DNA of 64,000 nucleotides from JACRCG01 sp964524835 (GCA_964524835.1 CAZGEG010000009.1:67908-131907), one strand, 5' to 3'; positions 52,608-62,036 are shown, counted from the first letter of the stretch. Notes: generated by a model not told the origin, from the letters alone. Numbers and translations are program-made.

Positions 52608-54002
52608 TCAAAAGCAGACGCCGGAGAGGAGTTCAATCCCCTGCTCTATCTCGCCGGCGGTCATTCCGCCGAAGCCGAGCAGTAATGTCGCCGCTTCCGG
52701 TTGGCCGGTGACGTGGAAAGCAGAAAACGGGAACAGCCGGATGCCTTTTTGTCGTGCCCGATCGATGATCTCCGCTTCGCTGTAAAGCGTATCGGGCAGC
52801 ATCAGAACGACATGGAGTCCGGCACCCTGGCCGATAACGACGGCCCGTGCGCCAAAATGGGTATCAACTGATCGCAGCAGGATATCGTGTTTCTTTTTAT
52901 AGATCATGCGCATCCGCCGTATATGCCGCTCCCAGTGTCCCTGCTCCATGAAATTCGCCATGGTTCTCTGTTCCAGCAGTGAGACCGAGGGGAAATAATT
53001 CCGGTAAAGCCGGCGGTAGGTTGCGAGCAATGAGTAGGGGAGCACCATGTAGCTCAAGCGGAGTGCCGGGGAGAGTATTTTTGAGAAGGTCCCCGTATAG
53101 ACTATGTTTCCGGTCGGGCGCAGTCCTTGTAGTGAGGGTATGGGCTTTCCCTGGTAGCGAAGTTCGCTGTCATAATCGTCTTCGATGATGAACCTGCCAC
53201 CCGATTCCGCCCATTCAATCAATGCCAGCCGGTTAGCCACCGGCATCACATACCCCAGGGGCAACTGGTGTGAGGGGGTGACGTAGGCAATGGTGCTGTT
53301 ACCACTCTTCAGATGGTTCAGGTCAATCCCCTCCTGCCCGACAGGAACAGGGAAGACCGTGTACGCATGGTTTTGGAAAACTGACCGCGGCAGGTGGTAA
53401 CCGGGATTCTCGACAGCTACCTCGGAATGACTACCCTTCAGCAGTTGTGCGATAATTTCGAGACTTTGCTGAAGTCCGGTGCAGACGATTATTTGATCCG
53501 GGTCGCAGGTCACGCCGCGTGATCGTTCCAGATAGCTTTGGATAGAGCAGCGCAATCCCCAGTCCCCCTGGAGATCACCATACTGGACAAGCTGCTGGCT
53601 GTTTCGGCGCAGACCTTCAGTAAAACATTTTCGCCACAGTTCCGTGGGAAAACTTTCCGGATCGAGGCGCGCAGGATGGAAATCATAGGCGAAGCAGGAT
53701 GGAGGGCCCGGAAGGTGGTCGTTTTTGCCCGGTTTGCCGGAGAGAGCTTGCGGAGCAGCCTCCGGGCCAAGTGCCGACACGAAATAGCCGCTGCGTGGTC
53801 TGCTGTAGATGTATCCTTCGGCGTAAAGCTCCTGGTAGGCCCCATCGACAGTGTTGCGGCTGGCTGAAAGTTCGCTGGCCATATCCCTGACAGACGGGAG
53901 CCTGGATTCGGCAGGCAGCTTGCCTGACAGGATCTGCTCCCTGATCTGGTTATAGAGTTGTTTGTACAACGGCACAGGAATACTGTTGTTCAGGATGAAC
54001 AT
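52608..54002 (-). CDS. MocR-type regulator (GntR HTH fused to aminotransferase)
   Basis: Protein of about 464 aa. GntR winged helix at residues ~8-75 (YKQLYNQIREQILSGKLPAE, LPSVRDMASELSASRNTV), then a class-I aminotransferase fold with the PLP lysine in GTFSKILSPALRL. MocR proteins sense PLP or amino-acid derivatives and often control a gene transcribed divergently. The ATG at 54002 has GGGGCG upstream; the frame extends to 54215 into the intergenic region, which is not protein-like. The divergent gene encodes an FMN-binding pyridoxamine-oxidase-like protein, the likely target. Confidence 0.88.
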   Translation of the reverse strand: MFILNNSIPVPLYKQLYNQIREQILSGKLPAESRLPSVRDMASELSASRNTVDGAYQELYAEGYIYSRPRSGYFVSALGPEAAPQALSGKPGKNDHLPGPPSCFAYDFHPARLDPESFPTELWRKCFTEGLRRNSQQLVQYGDLQGDWGLRCSIQSYLERSRGVTCDPDQIIVCTGLQQSLEIIAQLLKGSHSEVAVENPGYHLPRSVFQNHAYTVFPVPVGQEGIDLNHLKSGNSTIAYVTPSHQLPLGYVMPVANRLALIEWAESGGRFIIEDDYDSELRYQGKPIPSLQGLRPTGNIVYTGTFSKILSPALRLSYMVLPYSLLATYRRLYRNYFPSVSLLEQRTMANFMEQGHWERHIRRMRMIYKKKHDILLRSVDTHFGARAVVIGQGAGLHVVLMLPDTLYSEAEIIDRARQKGIRLFPFSAFHVTGQPEAATLLLGFGGMTAGEIEQGIELLSGVCF

Positions 54003-54214
54003 GTCGCCCCTGCAGCGCAACGAGTTTGAGCTGCTTTTGAAGTTGGATTTCTTGTCAACACGACTCGCCGGTCTTTTCTGCATACTTGCATAGTATATAA
54101 TCTGCCACCATAAAATAAACAAAAACTGCCACTGCCATTGGTTGCAGGCATGGCATATGCTGGCATCACTCAAGTCAAGCCAGGCAACACCACAACTAAC
54201 AGGAGGTAATTGCA

Positions 54215-54586
54215 ATGATCCCGGAAAAATTGCTGGAAATCATGAAACAGGATGGAGTGGTCGCAATTGCAACACTGGGTGAGGATGGCCCGCATATGGT
54301 CAACACCTGGAACAGTTATCTGAGAGCCACCGAAGATGGCCGTCTGTTGATACCTGCCGGTTACATGCATCGTACCGAGGCGAACATCGCTTTCAACCCG
54401 GAAGTACTGATAACGCTGGGAAGCAGTAAAATCAAAGGTCTGTATGGACCGGGCGCAGGTTACCTGATCAAGGGCAAGGCGCAATTTGTAACCTCTGGTC
54501 CGGATTTTGATGTTCTCAAGGCAAAATTCGATTGGCTGCGGGCCACAGTAGCCGTTACCATCGAGTCTGCCACTCAGACGTGGTAA
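54215..54586 (+). CDS. FMN-binding split-barrel protein (pyridoxamine oxidase-like)
   Basis: Protein of 123 aa. It closely resembles in pattern the FMN-binding protein of Desulfovibrio vulgaris: GVVAIATLGEDGPHMVNTWN, AGYMHRTEANIA and the GPGAGYLIKG loop. These small split-barrel flavoproteins bind FMN, with unknown redox partners. The ATG follows AGGAGGT. It is divergent from the MocR gene with ~210 bases between starts, including TGCCA-type repeats that could be MocR sites. Confidence 0.88.
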   Translation: MIPEKLLEIMKQDGVVAIATLGEDGPHMVNTWNSYLRATEDGRLLIPAGYMHRTEANIAFNPEVLITLGSSKIKGLYGPGAGYLIKGKAQFVTSGPDFDVLKAKFDWLRATVAVTIESATQTW

Positions 54587-54653
54587 ATTTGACTGCTGCA
54601 GCATCTCGTTATTTGTAGAGCAATGGTAACTAATGACAATAGGGAGAATCGCC

Positions 54654-54830
54654 ATGGATGTCGCAGAAAAAGTTTTAGAAGTTTTGCGAGCGGAAGGCCA
54701 GCCGCTAAACGCCGGAAAAATCGCTGAGCTTGGTGGTCTTGACCGCAAAGATGTCGACAAGGCAATGACGAAACTGAAAAAAGAAGAAAAGATCGTTTCG
54801 CCGGTACGTTGTTATTGGACAGCGGCTTAG
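54654..54830 (+). CDS. Small winged-helix-like protein
   Basis: Protein of 58 aa. It reads as a winged-helix domain alone: VAEKVLEVLRAEGQPLNAG, KIAELGGLDRKDVDKAMTKL, EEKIVSPVRCYWT. It is predicted to bind DNA. The ATG at 54654 follows AGGGAGA; an earlier ATG-like start at 54633 is in a poorer context. It lies 67 bases after the FMN protein and before a terminator, so both probably belong to one transcript. Confidence 0.75.
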   Translation: MDVAEKVLEVLRAEGQPLNAGKIAELGGLDRKDVDKAMTKLKKEEKIVSPVRCYWTAA

Positions 54831-54894
54831 GATAGGCACTTTGAATTATTCACGCCTCAGGAGTGTCTGACTCTGTAGTTCTCCGATGGATGTT

Positions 54895-54940
54895 AAACAA
54901 AGAGGGATACTCCCAATACGGTGAGCATCCCTCTTTGTTT
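54895..54940. terminator. Intrinsic terminator, also serving pagL
   Basis: 14-base arms AAACAAAGAGGGAT and ATCCCTCTTTGTTT with an 18-base loop, between the convergent small winged-helix gene and pagL. Flanking T and A runs favour termination in both directions. Confidence 0.9.
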
Positions 54941-54999
54941 GTTTTGCATGAAATCCGGAATCTACAGAGGGAAGAGTCGGCGTGGAGGCATCCCAGGCG

Positions 55000-55611
55000 T
55001 CAGAACCGGTAGGTGAACTCAACCATGTGAAAATCCGCCCCGGTGGTGTGAGATCCGTTAATGCCTGCATCGGAATAGTGCATAAACCGATAGCCCAACC
55101 CCAGGCGTTCGTAGAGCGGCACGCCGGCGCCCAGGGTCAGGGCAAATTGGAATGGACCGCCGTAGTCCTGCGTTCCAAAGCGATGTTTGCTGAGCAGCGC
55201 TCCTCCAACTCCCATGTCCAGAGCAAACCTGCCGTCTTGGCTCCCAAGGGCAAGAACAGGGATGAGAGATACGACGAGCGCGGTTTTTCCTGCTCCCAGA
55301 AGAACCCCGGCGCTCGCCATCAGCCGCGTACCCGCTCCCCAGCCTGACGGTGAATACAGCTCCCAGGGCAGCCCGAAGCCCATCACCGCGTCGTACTCAT
55401 GAAACGTCTCCGGCTGTACGGCTCCGAGCACGGTCACCCCTGAGACGCGCGCTCGCATTCCGACGCTCTGCAAACGCAGGTCATCAGCGCTGCTCGGCTT
55501 GGGGGCAAGGAGACACAAGACGAGGCCCATCAGCGCCAACCACACAAAGGTTCCTGTACACGAGGCCTCGCCTGGGTCGCTGCCGCAGGCCTGACTGGTG
55601 GTCATTGTCAT
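55000..55611 (-). CDS. pagL: Lipid A 3-O-deacylase (PagL family)
   Basis: Protein of 203 aa with a hydrophobic export segment (TFVWLALMGLVLCLLAP) and an eight-stranded-barrel-like C-terminal domain. The catalytic His-Ser pair of PagL is visible in FMHYSDAGI, and the end FHMVEFTYRF is a typical outer-membrane strand closing with Phe. PagL removes the 3-O-acyl chain of lipid A in the outer membrane. The GACAGGA upstream of ATG 55611 is a reasonable ribosome site; a second ATG (M3) at 55605 is possible. Confidence 0.78.
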   Translation of the reverse strand: MTMTTSQACGSDPGEASCTGTFVWLALMGLVLCLLAPKPSSADDLRLQSVGMRARVSGVTVLGAVQPETFHEYDAVMGFGLPWELYSPSGWGAGTRLMASAGVLLGAGKTALVVSLIPVLALGSQDGRFALDMGVGGALLSKHRFGTQDYGGPFQFALTLGAGVPLYERLGLGYRFMHYSDAGINGSHTTGADFHMVEFTYRF

Positions 55612-55784
55612 TTTCCTGTCCTCCGGAATAAATCCTGTGCGACGCCCTTCATAAAATCACTTTCAACAGATATGCGATAGTTAGTTTCCGGCCGGGCGGG
55701 TTCAGGTGCATGAGCTCCTTCAAATTGGTGTCTTCCTGACACTGACCATCTGTGAGCATTGTTCCTTATGCGACCAACTATTAT

Positions 55785-57755
55785 TCAAGAGGTGAGCAGA
55801 ACGCCGCTCATGTCGTTGTCCGCTTGCCGTATGAAGCGCCCCAGCTCATTATCTTCCAGAGATGCCATCTCGCCGAGCGTGACCGTTTTCAAGGTGTCGA
55901 TCTCGCTGTCGCCGCTATTGTAGGTGGTGGTATAAAAAGCGATGCGCTTTCCCCGGTCAAGCCCCATCTCCAGCAACTGACGGGCACCGCTCCGGATCAG
56001 CTGCAGCTTCCGGTGAAGGTCGGGCAGATTCTTCACCGTCCAGACCCCCAGGTAGATGGGGCTGTTGATGTTCCGCACGTCCCCGACCAGTTCTCCCCGC
56101 AGCAGATGTTCCTTGTCGCGGCAGAGGTACGGCACAAAGTCGAGATGCTCGGCAAACTTGCGGTCGGTCATCAGGAAATTGCCGTTTTCGGGATTGAGGG
56201 TGAATATCATGGTGCGGCCGACCGCCTGACCGTAACTCTGGAACAACACGCCCTTGAACTCCTGAAACGGCACATGCTGCGCGATGTAGGTCTCGTTCCT
56301 GCTGATGCGACTGGTTATCCCCAGCAGCCATGAGCCGACAGAGGGATTGTCGATGCGGCACTTTCTTACTTCGTCCTTCAACAAGCTGAATGATTTGCCC
56401 CCAAAGCGGTACAGCATGACACTCTGGAAGATGTCACGGACATTATTGTACCTGCTGAAATGGTAGATAAGATCGTAGCTGAACAGCTCCATCTGCCGGA
56501 GTTGCCAGATGAAGGCGTCAATATCATCCCTGCTGCTGTCAGCGCCTAGCTGAATCGTCTGTGTCGACTTGATGAACCTGACATACCGGCTCCCCAGATC
56601 CGTCAGTAACGCCGTATCCCTGGTTGTGCTCCTCTTCAGGGTGATGGTCCAGCGGGTAAACTCACCCTCCCTGCTTTCCACGGAAATGTGGTCTGCTCCA
56701 AACGTGGCGTAGGTCTGCCTTGTCCCGATCCCTTCGCCCGTCTCCCCCTTGGTTGACCTGCCGACAAAGAGCGGAACATAATCCACCCCCCGCACCAGCC
56801 TCTCTGCCGCGATACCGATGCCGTTGTCGGTGATGGCAAGGGTAACTGTTTCGTCGTGCTGATCCAGCTCAAACTCTAGCAAACCGGTTCTTCCCGCCGA
56901 CTTGATGGCGTCCATCGCATTGGAGACGATATTTAGCAGGGCGCGACTGAAGCTTATGTAGCTGCCGTTGACAGGATCGATCCGGTTCTTGAGAATCAGC
57001 CGCACCTCGCAGGAGCTGTCAACCGCTTCCACAAACGGAATGACCCGTTCCGTTATGAGATTATTGAGAGAAACCTTGTGTGAAAGATGGGTCGTATCCT
57101 CGTACATGTTAAGGGTGTTCAGCAGAACGGTGGTCTCCCGGTTGATATCCTCGGCCACCTTGCTGAAGTTGTCCACCGACATCATGGAGGTCATGTCAAA
57201 GAGTACCTTCAGCGATTTCTTTACGTCGTGGCGTACATTTGACAGCTCTTCGACAATCGAAACCTCGGGGCGTTGCGTTGAAACCACCTTTTCCCTGAGC
57301 GTCCGCGCCGTCACAGACATCAGGTGAAACTTCATCTTGCGGTAGACGACCAGATCTTCGATGCAGAAGCCCTTGCTCCTGAAGAAATCAATGGAGCTGA
57401 TCAGCTTTTCCCAAACGTAGAGGTAGATGTTGGCATCAGGGGCCACCGTATGGGCAAGATAGCGGACAAAAGCCGTGCCGATCCCCTTGCCCCGGCCGAA
57501 GGGGCTGGTCACCTGGCGGTAGATGTGAAATTTCTTCCGGTCCGGCGTCGCATACACGAGCAGATAGCCGAGCAACTCCCCCTTTTCCTCCCACACAAAG
57601 CTGTGCTCGTAATCGATATCGATCGCCTTGTCGAGAATATAAGGGGAAGGGATTAGTAGCGAGTCGATGTTAAGAAGCGGGAGATGCGTAATCGCCTTCT
57701 CGTAATCGGGGGTTAGTTTTTTAATGTACGGGAATTGACTCGCTTGCCATTTCAT
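55785..57755 (-). CDS. GNAT acetyltransferase domain fused to a histidine kinase
   Basis: Protein of 656 aa. Residues ~20-145 carry a GNAT fold with the acetyl-CoA loop (TSPFGRGKGIGTAFVRYLAH). A linker with an H-box-like LSNVRHDVKKSLKVL follows, then GHKL boxes LNIVSNAMDAIKSA (N), ITDNGIGIAAER (G1) and GEGIGTRQTYATFG (G2). The last ~250 residues are unrecognised. No membrane helix, so cytoplasmic. The ATG at 57755 has AAAGGCC upstream; the extension to 57833 is not needed. It lies beside a type III PKS gene on the same strand. A role in sensing or modifying something for that cluster is inference. Confidence 0.78.
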   Translation of the reverse strand: MKWQASQFPYIKKLTPDYEKAITHLPLLNIDSLLIPSPYILDKAIDIDYEHSFVWEEKGELLGYLLVYATPDRKKFHIYRQVTSPFGRGKGIGTAFVRYLAHTVAPDANIYLYVWEKLISSIDFFRSKGFCIEDLVVYRKMKFHLMSVTARTLREKVVSTQRPEVSIVEELSNVRHDVKKSLKVLFDMTSMMSVDNFSKVAEDINRETTVLLNTLNMYEDTTHLSHKVSLNNLITERVIPFVEAVDSSCEVRLILKNRIDPVNGSYISFSRALLNIVSNAMDAIKSAGRTGLLEFELDQHDETVTLAITDNGIGIAAERLVRGVDYVPLFVGRSTKGETGEGIGTRQTYATFGADHISVESREGEFTRWTITLKRSTTRDTALLTDLGSRYVRFIKSTQTIQLGADSSRDDIDAFIWQLRQMELFSYDLIYHFSRYNNVRDIFQSVMLYRFGGKSFSLLKDEVRKCRIDNPSVGSWLLGITSRISRNETYIAQHVPFQEFKGVLFQSYGQAVGRTMIFTLNPENGNFLMTDRKFAEHLDFVPYLCRDKEHLLRGELVGDVRNINSPIYLGVWTVKNLPDLHRKLQLIRSGARQLLEMGLDRGKRIAFYTTTYNSGDSEIDTLKTVTLGEMASLEDNELGRFIRQADNDMSGVLLTS

Positions 57756-57896
57756 TGCGTAACTGGCCTTTCTATTTTTGAACAGGCATGGCTTTGACCT
57801 GCCGGGTTTTTGGACAGGTCTTGTAATAATCAATTTCGGATGGAAATGACTGCATGGTCAATATTAGCCTATAAGCAACAGAGTGAAAAGGACGTT

Positions 57897-59000
57897 TTAA
57901 TACGCGGAATCAAGTTTTCTCAGCAGACAGGCATGGGCCGAGAGACCCGCCCCGTACGCGACCATGACGCACCACTCCCCGGCAGAAATACCTTCACGCA
58001 GCAGTTCTTCCAGGACAAACCAGACCGTCGGCGACGACATGTTGCCGTATTCCGCCAGGACGGTGCGGGTTGCCCGGAGCTGCTCCTCGGGAACCCCGAT
58101 TTCGTCCCGCACGGCGTTGATGATCTTCTCGCCGCCGGTGTGGAACGCCCAATGCCTGATGTCGCAGGTCTTCAGCCCTTGCGATGACAGCAGGTCTGAC
58201 ACCACCCCTGCCGCAGCCACTCTCACCAGGTCCGGCAGTCCCGTAGAGAGCTGGTTATGGAGCTGTCCCTCCTTGTGCACGAAGCGGATGGAATCGCGCT
58301 GCTCCGGTGCATAGCGTACCGCCGAGGCGACCAGTTCGAATCCCGCCGGTCTGCTCGTGAGAACGGCCGCGGCCGCTCCGTCGCCGAACAGCGCATTGGA
58401 GAGGATCAGACTCAGGTCGTTACCCATCTGGAAAACCGAGCTGCAGATCTCAACGGCCACACTCACCACCACGCCGCCGTTCGACTTGAGCAGCGACTCC
58501 GCCAGCTGGAGATTGGGAATCGCCCCGCCGCAGCCGCTCCCCACCAGATCGTACATCCTCGTGGTGCGGGTGAGTCCCAGCCGTTCCATGATATAGGTCG
58601 AGATGCCGGGGCAGATGTATCCGGTACAGGTGTTCACGACGAGAGCGGTCACATCACGTGCGCTGACACCCGCCTGTTCCAGCGCCCTGGTAACGGCCCG
58701 GCAGGAGAGCTCGATGGAGTGCTCGGTAAACCGCGCGATCTTCCCGTCGGGTGATTCGTCCATGATGCGGGACGGCTCTTCCACGGCGAAATGCCTCTTC
58801 CGGATGCCCGGATGGGAGAAGGTCGCCCTGATCAGCCCCAGGCTCCGGGCGGTCAGCCTCGAAGCATAGTGCTTTTTTACAAGCTCCGCGGAAGCGGCCT
58901 GATCCGAGCTGAAGGGGGGCACAACGCAGGCGAAGGAGGCGATGTAAGCGTTACTCTTTTGTGTGCTCAGGGATTTACCCTGTTTGCCGGCTTCTTCCAT
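57897..59000 (-). CDS. Type III polyketide synthase
   Basis: Protein of 367 aa of the chalcone/stilbene synthase superfamily. The catalytic Cys is in GSGCGGAIPNL, His in WAFHTGG and Asn in YGNMSSPT; the N-terminal TCTGY signature is also present. It condenses acyl-CoA with malonyl-CoA, forming pyrones, resorcinols or phloroglucinols. It is on the same strand as a downstream GNAT-kinase gene and upstream radical SAM and methyltransferase genes, so a small biosynthetic cluster is likely. The product is not predictable. Confidence 0.9.
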   Translation of the reverse strand: MEEAGKQGKSLSTQKSNAYIASFACVVPPFSSDQAASAELVKKHYASRLTARSLGLIRATFSHPGIRKRHFAVEEPSRIMDESPDGKIARFTEHSIELSCRAVTRALEQAGVSARDVTALVVNTCTGYICPGISTYIMERLGLTRTTRMYDLVGSGCGGAIPNLQLAESLLKSNGGVVVSVAVEICSSVFQMGNDLSLILSNALFGDGAAAAVLTSRPAGFELVASAVRYAPEQRDSIRFVHKEGQLHNQLSTGLPDLVRVAAAGVVSDLLSSQGLKTCDIRHWAFHTGGEKIINAVRDEIGVPEEQLRATRTVLAEYGNMSSPTVWFVLEELLREGISAGEWCVMVAYGAGLSAHACLLRKLDSAY

Positions 59001-59145
59001 TTTTCACCAGTTCTCCCCGGACAAGCCGGGATAATAAACTCAGGTTGATAGACTGAAGGTTGAAGACTGTTAGTAAAAAACCTGCACGATGACCAAACAA
59101 GAAATGTTTACCTTCAGCCTTCAGCCTCAACACCTGGTTGTTACT
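59001..59145. other. Gap between PKS and radical SAM genes with hairpin-forming segments
   Basis: A short hairpin CCCGG-ACAAG-CCGGG lies at 59016-59031, and a longer inverted segment TGAAGGTTGAAG pairs with CTTCAGCCTTCA. No gene is seen. It may separate two transcripts or stabilise an mRNA. Confidence 0.4.
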
Positions 59146-60573
59146 TTACACATCCATTCCAACCAGCCTGAGTCCGCGCCTGATGACCCCGGTGTGCCTC
59201 CAGAGCGGCGGCCGCAGACCGAGTTTATGGCTGACCCGGTGAATGGCCGGCAGCAGGGAGTGACCCATGGATGCCATGTTGATGAAGTTCATCCGGTTTT
59301 TCATGGACTCTTTCAGCTCCCGGTCCAGCCAATCCGCATCCACTCCGGGTGAAACATAGAACAGAGGGGCAAGCATCTCTTCAGGCGGATGTGAGAGCAC
59401 CCCCTCTGATCGGGCAATAGCCTCCAGTTCCGTCCCGGGATAGATGCGAATGCCGGTATTGAAGAACGCCACGTCCATGGGGCGGATATTTTTCCGGGCA
59501 AATTCCAGCGTTTCCCTCACCGTTTCCCGGGTTTCTCCCGGCCCTCCCAGCATGAAGATCCAGGCGCAGGGGATCCGGTGCCGGCGCACCACCTCGGCGG
59601 CATGATACACATCAAAGCTCGTGAACCCTTTGCGCAGACCCAGCAGCACCGGATCGGAAGCGCTCTCAAGGGTAATGCCCATGCCCACGAAGCCTGCCCG
59701 TTCCATGGCCGTCACCAGCCCGTCGTCAAAATCACGTGGATTCAGCTCCAGGCACTGGAGCCTCGCGTTATGCCTGACCCGGGCCAGGGCGGCACAAACC
59801 TCCATGGCGTGCTCCAACGGCGCATTGAACACGCTGTCCACGAACTCGATATCCCGCAGCCCCATTGCCGCGAGCCGCAGCACGGCAGCTGCTATGCTGC
59901 CGGGATCCTTCAGGCGGCAGCTGCTCCCCTCGATCTTCGGGTAGGTACAGTAGACGCATTGGAACCGGCACCCGGTCTTGGTCTGGATCGGAACTGTCGC
60001 CATCCGGGAGAGATACGCCCTTGTATCCAGCCACCGGTGATAGTCAGGGGCCGTGCAGGCCGTCGAAAACTCCGAAGCGGCGGAGCTGTTGCGGTGGAAA
60101 ATGCCGTTTTCGATATATGCGACACCGGGCAGGTCACGAAATGGTTCATCGCGCGAAATGCGCTCGAGGAGCTGCGGGAAGACGATCTCGCCGTCCCCGA
60201 CGACGGCGCAGGTTGCGGACGCCAGACGGAGTATCTGCTCGGGCATCACGCCAAGCGCCGCCCCGCCCAGGATTACCGGCACGCCGGTCCTGCCCCGGAT
60301 GGCGGCCGCGAAACGCTGCAGATCACCCAGGAAAAACAGTCGGCTCCCCATGTCGTTATTGTCGATGTTGCGCACCGAAAGAGCCACTGCATCCGGATTC
60401 ACGCCTGACAGGGCCGCTTCGATCCGGGCCAGGGAATCTTCCGTAAACATCAGGTCAAGGAAGAAAACGGTGTGCCCCGCACGCTCCGCGGCGTGCGCAA
60501 CGATGCAGGCGCCAATGGGCATCACGGGCATCGGGAGGATGTTTCGATTTGTGCTGATGAGAAGAATTTTCAT
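59146..60573 (-). CDS. B12-binding-type radical SAM enzyme
   Basis: Protein of about 475 aa. The N-terminal ~130 residues form a B12-binding-type Rossmann domain (LLISTNRNILPMPVMPIGAC, VILGGAALGVMPE), then the radical SAM motif CRFQCVYCTYP and a TIM-barrel with FMLGGPGETRETV. Radical SAM enzymes of this class methylate or rearrange unactivated carbon, or form rings. The ATG at 60573 is the first methionine with family homology. It is next to the methyltransferase and PKS genes. The canonical cobalamin DxHxxG is not evident, so B12 binding is possible but not proven. Confidence 0.85.
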   Translation of the reverse strand: MKILLISTNRNILPMPVMPIGACIVAHAAERAGHTVFFLDLMFTEDSLARIEAALSGVNPDAVALSVRNIDNNDMGSRLFFLGDLQRFAAAIRGRTGVPVILGGAALGVMPEQILRLASATCAVVGDGEIVFPQLLERISRDEPFRDLPGVAYIENGIFHRNSSAASEFSTACTAPDYHRWLDTRAYLSRMATVPIQTKTGCRFQCVYCTYPKIEGSSCRLKDPGSIAAAVLRLAAMGLRDIEFVDSVFNAPLEHAMEVCAALARVRHNARLQCLELNPRDFDDGLVTAMERAGFVGMGITLESASDPVLLGLRKGFTSFDVYHAAEVVRRHRIPCAWIFMLGGPGETRETVRETLEFARKNIRPMDVAFFNTGIRIYPGTELEAIARSEGVLSHPPEEMLAPLFYVSPGVDADWLDRELKESMKNRMNFINMASMGHSLLPAIHRVSHKLGLRPPLWRHTGVIRRGLRLVGMDV

Positions 60574-60646
60574 TGTGTGCGGAGGAGTGTACAGTCGATA
60601 CGGCAATTAGTCAAAGAGTCGAAGTTGCAGCATCGTTGGTTCGGCA

Positions 60647-61402
60647 CTATTCGTCGGCTGCGGGAATTTCCTCCTGCAGGGCTGAATAAACCAGGACAAC
60701 CCTGGCCGGATACGTCTCTTCAATCCGGATCACTCTGTCCGGGAAATAGCTGCGGGTGAAATCCCGGAGTTCTCCGGGCAGGAACGCCCTCCTGATGGAC
60801 AGGCGGCCATCGAAATAATGATAGCTCCGGCGCGTCACCAGACCGCTGAAAAGAGTAAAGCCCAGGTATGCCCAGTTCGATCTCTTGAGGTCATTCATCA
60901 CGAAAGCGAGCCGCGTCCGGGCAATGACGCTGTCCAGGAATATCCTGATATCATCCCAGTCCAAATGATGCAGCAGGTGGTTTGAAAACACAAAATCAAA
61001 GGGACCCAACCCGCCCAATTTCAGCGCATTACCCTCGACGATGCGGATCTCGGGATAGTCCCCGATCGCGTGAGACGCGATCGGGAGGGTGCGCGCGTCA
61101 TTGTCCAGCGCGACAATGTTCAGCCGTAAACCCCGCCGCCGCGCTTCGCGGGCGGCCCACAGTGCGGTATCGCACCCGCCCGCCCCGACTTCCAAAAGTG
61201 TGTACACCCGATCGGGGTGCTGCTCCATTATTGTGAAAAAGTGCTTCCGCAGCAGCCTGCTGTTCGCGCTGAACAGGTAGTTTATCAGCCTGAACTGCCG
61301 TATGGTCCGCCGGAATAGATCCGGGTCCACATCCTCGCTTTCAAGCTTCTCTTTATCGGATGTATTCCTCCGGCGCAGGTCCGGGAATAAATAGTCCAGC
61401 AT
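60647..61402 (-). CDS. Class I SAM-dependent methyltransferase
   Basis: Protein of 251 aa. Motif I LLEVGAGGCDTALWAA (SAM binding), then IVALDNDARTL, and the motif IV region FDFVFSNHLLHHL. The C-terminal ~90 residues include a strand and YFPDRVIRIEETYPARVVLVYSAL. The ATG at 61402 has GGGAG upstream and fits better than the TTG at 61408. It would O- or C-methylate a polyketide or other product; type III PKS clusters of bacteria often carry such an enzyme. It is the first gene of the minus-strand cluster. Confidence 0.85.
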   Translation of the reverse strand: MLDYLFPDLRRRNTSDKEKLESEDVDPDLFRRTIRQFRLINYLFSANSRLLRKHFFTIMEQHPDRVYTLLEVGAGGCDTALWAAREARRRGLRLNIVALDNDARTLPIASHAIGDYPEIRIVEGNALKLGGLGPFDFVFSNHLLHHLDWDDIRIFLDSVIARTRLAFVMNDLKRSNWAYLGFTLFSGLVTRRSYHYFDGRLSIRRAFLPGELRDFTRSYFPDRVIRIEETYPARVVLVYSALQEEIPAADE

Positions 61403-61634
61403 CAACAAGCTCCCGGGGAGCCATCGTCGGTAAATGGCGGCCTGTTCATAACTTCAGTTCCCTTTCGAAACATTTTTGGTATATGTGCGGGATTGCGGCA
61501 GGGGATGGACTGCATGCAGAACAGCTGGATCAGGTTTCGCCGCAATGGAGTGTGGAGAATAATTAGATACATTCGGAACACCTTACCAATTGCCGGTTGG
61601 ACAATCAATGGAAAGAATTGCGTCGGATTGCTAA

Positions 61635-62036
61635 GTTCGCTGGTGCAAAACCGCAGCAGATACGGTTGTCCCGATGTCTCACAATAATCCACCGGATAGT
61701 CGGCCCGGTCATCAAACCGGATACTCGTTCAATCTGGAAGGGACCTCCATCTATCTGACCATGGCGGCGATTTTTGTCGTTCAGGCGACCAAAACGCCAC
61801 TGACGATGACCCAGACCTTAACCATACTCGCCATACCCATGCTCACCTCCAGGGGAGCGGCGGCCGTGACCGGCGGCGGTTATCACCCTGGCAGCCGCCT
61901 TTGCCGCCGTCCCCACCATCCCGCTGGCCGGTCTGGCCCCGATTCTCGGCATCGACCGCTCGCGCCATCACCAACCTGATCGGCAACGTAAGGGCGGCAG
62001 TAAAAAAACCACTGCAAATCCGGTTCAAAATGCGGT
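61635..62036 (+). pseudogene. Decayed dctA (C4-dicarboxylate/Na+ symporter) fragment
   Basis: Three frames carry pieces in family order: RYGCPDVSQ (C-terminal side of the preceding loop), then TGYSFNLEGTSIYLTMAA ... LTSRGAAAVTGGG, then a shifted ITLAAAFAAVPTIPLAGLAPILGIDR, then a further shifted ARAITNLIGNV. These match the conserved segments of DctA/GltP symporters, but the gene lacks its N-terminal half and has at least two frameshifts, so it is not functional. It lies next to no other transport gene. The 5' limit is approximate. Confidence 0.75.
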
